A stretch of 64,000 nucleotides of DNA from Sipunculus nudus (lineage: Eukaryota; Annelida; Sipuncula; Golfingiida; Sipunculidae), in NCBI GenBank assembly GCA_026874595.1, contig CM049309.1:29517033-29581032 (forward strand), read 5' to 3'. Shown here piece by piece: positions 60,183 to 64,000 of this stretch. Position 1 is the first letter of the stretch. Every line of letters starts with the position of its first letter. The notes beneath the pieces are model-generated. The model saw only the letters and a program-made list of their open reading frames with translations, did no database searches and had not been told where the DNA came from. Made by a program: the position numbers and the translations under genes.

Positions 60183-61476
60183 ACTAGATATTTCTTGGCA
60201 CCGCAGGTGCCATAGTATCTCCAGACAATTAACCCCCCCCCCCCTTTAAGAATAGACCCCCCATCTTCAGCAACAATTAATATCAGACCACACTCATAGA
60301 AAGGGTCACTCTCATAGAAAAGGTCATGACCTGGATTTCAATATACACCATCCCCTAACCCATGTCTATGTATATGCATAATATAAAAGAAATCTGTCCA
60401 TTAGTTTTTGACTTATAATGCTCACAGTACTGTTAAGTGGCAATGATGGGGTATTAAACGGCACGAATACAACTAAAAAATAACACGTGGCGCTACCAGT
60501 TTCCGGTACATGACAACACTATCCAAGATCTTCGGTCAAGTCGATTTTTGGACCAATCCATGCATCCCTTATTGAGATATTAATGATTTTGTGTGATTTT
60601 CACCATATATGGCAATATTCAAGGTCAAGGCCACTCTCATAGGAAAGGTCATGACTCCAATTTAAATAAACATCATCCAATAACCCATATCTATGTATAT
60701 GCATAATACGAAAGAAATCTGTCCATTAGTTTTTGACATAATTTGCTCACAGTACTGTTAAGTGGCAATGATGGGGTATTAAACGGCAAGAAAACAAGTA
60801 AAAGAATAACAGATGGCACCACCTGTTTCCGGTACATGACAATAATATCCAAGATCTTTGATCAAGTTGATTTTTGGACCAATCCATGCATCCCTTATTG
60901 AGATATTAATGATTTTGTGTGATTTTCACCATATATGGCAATATTCAAGGTGAAGGCCACTCTCATAGGAAAGGTCATGACCCCAATTTAAAAAAAATAT
61001 CATCCCATAACCCATATCTATGTATATGCATAATATAAAAGAAATCTGTCCATTAGTTTTTGACTTATAATGCTCACAGTACTGTCAAGTGGCAATTTTG
61101 GGGGTATTAAACGGCACGAAAACAAGTAAAGAATAACAGATGGCGCCACCAGTTTTTGGAACATGACAACCCTATCCATGATCTTCCATCAACTTGATTT
61201 TGGGATCAATCCATGCAAGATTTCTTGAGATATTTAAGAATTTGTGTGATTTTCCCCAAAATTGGACCTATTCAAGGCCAAGGATACTCTCCTAGTAAAG
61301 GTCATGACCTCATTTTAAATAGGCGTCGTCCTCTCACCCATATCTATACATATACCAAGTTTGGTAAAGATCCGTGAAATATTTTTTGAGTTATCGCTCC
61401 AACAAGATTTATATGCGACGGCGGAGGGACCGGTATGAAAACATAGTATCCCCCGACTTTGTCTGGGGATACAAAT
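60183..61476 (+). mobile_element. Family F element, full length (about 1.29 kb)
   Basis: Left end ACTAGATATTTCTTGGCACC, with a perfect 7-bp stem TGGCACC-gca-GGTGCCA, then AGTATCTCCAGAC. The core is about 3.4 direct repeats of 325-326 bp (landmark CTCATAGGAAAGG at 60311, 60636, 60962 and 61288). Right end: GCGACGGCGGAGGGACCGG, then the hairpin GTATCCCCCGAC-ttt-GTCTGGGGATAC (61446-61472) and AAAT. GTCTGGGGATAC is the inverse of the left GTATCTCCAGAC. No coding potential. Confidence 0.82.
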
Positions 61477-61805
61477 ATGCAGCACTTCAAAGGTTATCAT
61501 GAAAGAAGATGGCACTGAATATGTCTGTCTCCCCAAGTGGGGCAGACAAATATTTTCATATCATAATATGTAAGTCAGATAATATGATTTTGTCAACAAA
61601 AACTGAGTGAATCATCTTAAATATAATCTAGAAAAGCTTGTGAAACATCTGTTTCTTAATCTAATTCAGTTAGGACAAGACAGGTCAGCTATAATTACAT
61701 ATCAACAGGACTTATTTTGTTTGTATCAGCTAATTTGGGACTATAATGCATCATACTGCATTTTTTGTTGTGTTTTGCAAATTGTATGGTACTGATAAAA
61801 CTCAC

Positions 61806-61883
61806 CATTGATCTTGTTCTCAGCTTTCTCCAACTCAAGCTGTAAATCCTTAACTTTGGCAGACTCTAATTTATCTTCATGTT
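61806..61883 (-). CDS. TPR: TPR exon (first in window, coiled coil)
   Basis: The exon is bounded by an acceptor reading ...cttaacag and a donor gtgagt. It opens two bases into a codon and ends one base into the next. The 25 full codons begin HEDKLESAKVKDLQLELEKA and show the Leu/Glu/Lys heptad bias of a coiled coil. The stretch VKDLQLELEKAENKIN aligns without gaps to vertebrate TPR VDDLVSQLRQTEEQVN (from memory). The split codon joins exactly to the next exon at 54230 to give a Gly at the position of a vertebrate Asp. No further upstream exon was found between 61884 and 64000. Confidence 0.87.
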
Positions 61884-63075
61884 CTGTTAAGATACCAGTA
61901 TAGATGTATGAATATTTATAAGAACACATAATAGCAACATGTAATTTACAGGAAAGAGGTGTACCTTGGGACTAGTAGCATCTTTGAGACTTAGGACGTG
62001 TTAAGTTCCACTGGATAAATAGATTATCTATATAACAGACACATTACAGCAGGCTATTTCCACAACCAAAGTCCCATAAACATACAAACACAATAAAGGC
62101 CATAGCAACTATGAACACAGATGTTGATCTGTGATCACAACTCAGGAGTAATTGCTGAGCTGGAATGTGAAACATGTTTAATTTTTATATTGGCACATGA
62201 AATTTCACAAAACCACAGCCCTCAGTTGAAATTGATAATGAGAGTATTTATACATAAACCTTGAATATGGAAATGCGGCAACAGTCAACTTTTTGTATAT
62301 CACTATATGATAATACACACATTTAATGTTGCCTGTGTACTATTATGGACTACATAGGAGATCCTTTGAGAAAACTTAAGACATTCCACTTATGGATAAC
62401 ATTATAAGCTAGTTAAAAAGTGTTGTATTCAATGTAAATTGAAGATTTTTCTTATCAAAAACATATGTGAAATACACTTTGGCCAAGTAATTCACTTAAA
62501 TATCATTTGATTAGCACTGATCAGTGGTGATAAGCAGCAAAAAATATCTGTCCTGTGTTCTCCATAAGCCAGTTTGAGCCAGCAGCCTTTGGAGTCAACT
62601 TGTTACAATGCATCACCTGCCAGAGGTCTGCCTCTCTGAGCAAAGGATATGCAAATCAATGAATATTTCTGATAAGGAGACAGTTTAAAGCACTGTGGTT
62701 GCAAAGTTTACTAAGTGAGTTCTGTTTTCATTCAAAAACTCAACATTTTGCTAAATAACTTAGTCATTCAAATATATACTCCTATTCATGGCTTCTATTT
62801 ACTTGGTTTTTCTGTCATAAACATAGTATTTGATTTTATACAATTTTGTTCCTGGTAAGCAATGTAAGTGCTGGAGCATTTCCTAACCTTTTAATTTGGC
62901 AGTATCCTGAATCCTACCCCGCATAAATGGATTTACATGAAAGCTAGGCTAAGAGAGGGAGTATTACAGCAAAATAGCTGATAGAAATTACCTTTGACCT
63001 GGAGGCAGGGCATGTGGGACAAAACAGTTATAGGCCAGTGAAATTTTACTTGGCATGTGTCAATCATAATTAATC
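61884..63075. other. Intronic sequence, nothing recognised
   Basis: No TPR exon or repeat family seen. Confidence 0.5.
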
Positions 63076-63318
63076 ATAAATAATTTTTAATTGAAAACTG
63101 AAGTTTTTCCTTAATATCTCAAAAGAACAAAGTCGTAGTGACCAAATTTTCTGTATGGTATGACGTGCCAAATTTCAGGTCCACAGGTCCAACAGTTTCA
63201 AAAGGTGCCAGTTTAACGGACTGACAGACAGCTAGATGCTAAGATGGCCTAACAGACCAACAGTGACAGATGAAGGAATATCGTTATAGCTCAGTTATAG
63301 TCAGCTTAGATAAAACTT
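63076..63318 (+). repeat. Family A core and decayed 3' end
   Basis: A core words (tttttccttaatatctcaaa; ggtatgacgtgcc), then a CGGACTGACAGACAGCTAG tract and the shortened hairpin TATAGCTCAGTTATAGTCAG near 63286-63305. Confidence 0.65.
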
Positions 63319-63330
63319 ACAATATTAGAA

Positions 63331-64000
63331 ACAAGGCCTACAAGTGAGGCATGTGAAATGTAAACATTTTGTATAAAACAATTCATAGCAAGGCCTACAG
63401 GTATAATGCTTCCATACTGGACTGTTTATTTTCAGGTACATGTGTGACATGTATATGTACAATGCAAGCACTGAACATTTTGAACCTGAGTTCATGCACC
63501 AATTACACAAACGTCACTGCTGAAATACTGGCATGGTTTCACACAACACAAAAATTATTGTGGGTGGCACCAACATTCATGTGTACCAGAAAGCCATCAA
63601 AGATGTATGGACATACAAAATTTCAGGCAGATACTTTAAACTACTCAGCTCTGTGCACAGATGCATGGAACAATTGTGGGTGGTGCCACAAGTCTTGTTT
63701 ACAACATAAATTTCCAAGATGTATCAACATGTATAATTTCAGGCTGATATGTCAAATCACTCCTGAGGAATAAGCAGAGACATACACTGTGCAAGAGTCA
63801 CTGTAGGTGGCAACACCAGCCTTGTGTACGATAAAATGACATCAAAGATGCATGGACAGGTCAAAATATCAGGCCAATACATCAAGTTTTACTTGACTCA
63901 GGTGCACTGGGCTGACCTGGCTTAGGTGAGAAAGTCAGTTGCCCTGAGTGGATCAGAACATATTGCTTGCTCCAACTACTGCACTGACTGAACTCTTGAC
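63331..64000 (+). repeat. Family E element(s), left ends and third-type core, runs off the window
   Basis: ACAAGGCCTACAAG at 63331 and a second AAGGCCTACAGG at 63390. The core matches 38990-39200 and 56100-56720, and the last 100 bp match 17880-18200. The right end lies beyond the window. Confidence 0.65.

Larger units (their letters stand above)
188..61883 (-). other. TPR: TPR gene span (13 internal exons, both gene ends outside window)
   Basis: The span of the recognisable TPR exons, transcribed right to left. TPR forms the long coiled-coil filaments of the nuclear-pore basket and takes part in mRNA export quality control and spindle-checkpoint anchoring (family knowledge). The exons total about 1400 nt (roughly 465 residues), and each joins the next in compatible reading phase. 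The joined product follows the middle-to-late part of the vertebrate rod from the region around 'VDDLVSQLRQTEEQVND' onward (from memory, not aligned by software). Introns, from 3' to 5' of the gene, are about 4945, 16104, 1755, 9151, 3803, 1167, 7491, 536, 1034, 4802, 1931 and 7575 bp. No promoter, start codon, stop codon or poly(A) site of this gene is in the window. Confidence 0.93.

Noticed and set aside
1-64000. tRNA, rRNA or other structured RNA genes
   Set aside because: None seen by eye; a covariance-model scan would be needed to exclude degenerate copies.

Overview
This is eukaryotic (animal) genomic DNA, AT-rich and almost entirely intronic. One cellular gene can be recognised. Thirteen small exons on the minus strand, from 61883 down to 188, encode consecutive pieces of the coiled-coil rod of nucleoprotein TPR (Megator family), the filament protein of the nuclear-pore basket. 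Each exon has usable splice sites and neighbouring exons join in compatible phase. The joined translation runs almost without gaps along vertebrate TPR as I remember it. Both ends of the gene lie outside the window. Exons make up about 1.4 kb of a 61.7 kb span, with introns from 0.5 to 16 kb.

The introns are packed with mobile and repetitive DNA, much of it nested. The repeat style suggests a mollusc, probably a bivalve. That is an inference from the long palindromic-ended non-autonomous elements with tandem cores and from the 5'-truncated LINEs; no marker gene fixes the species. Layout: 0.2-5.2 kb, last exons, a family E/H composite and an L2-like LINE tail; 5.5-17.5 kb, family A and B elements, a perfectly readable B insertion, polyG-bearing repeats and a 2 kb duplication; 17.5-21 kb, family E with a TIR transposon inside; 26-27 kb, family C; 27.2-28.9 kb, H and A; 29.4-32.5 kb, a dead LINE with target-site duplication; 33-36.5 kb, E/H and C-like cores; 36.8-37.3 kb, a 55-bp minisatellite; 38-42 kb, A, E, B with D and a TA-flanked MITE inside; 43.5-44.6 kb, H; 49.1-50.5 kb, a second LINE tail; 54.3-58.7 kb, a triple nest; 59.3-61.5 kb, families G and F.

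The most interesting signal is not a gene. At least seven repeat families with unrelated interiors appear to follow one plan. Each has a 5' end reading ACAAG or ACTAG, a small hairpin, a short family-specific motif S, a core that is often tandem (143, 178, 278 or 326 bp units), a GGAC/ACGG-rich tract, an ACTATA-like box, then a hairpin whose arms carry S and its complement, then A-rich sequence. Nearly all copies point the same way, opposite to TPR. Non-autonomous Helentron-like elements (HINEs) are the nearest described class I know of; whether all these families belong there is untested.
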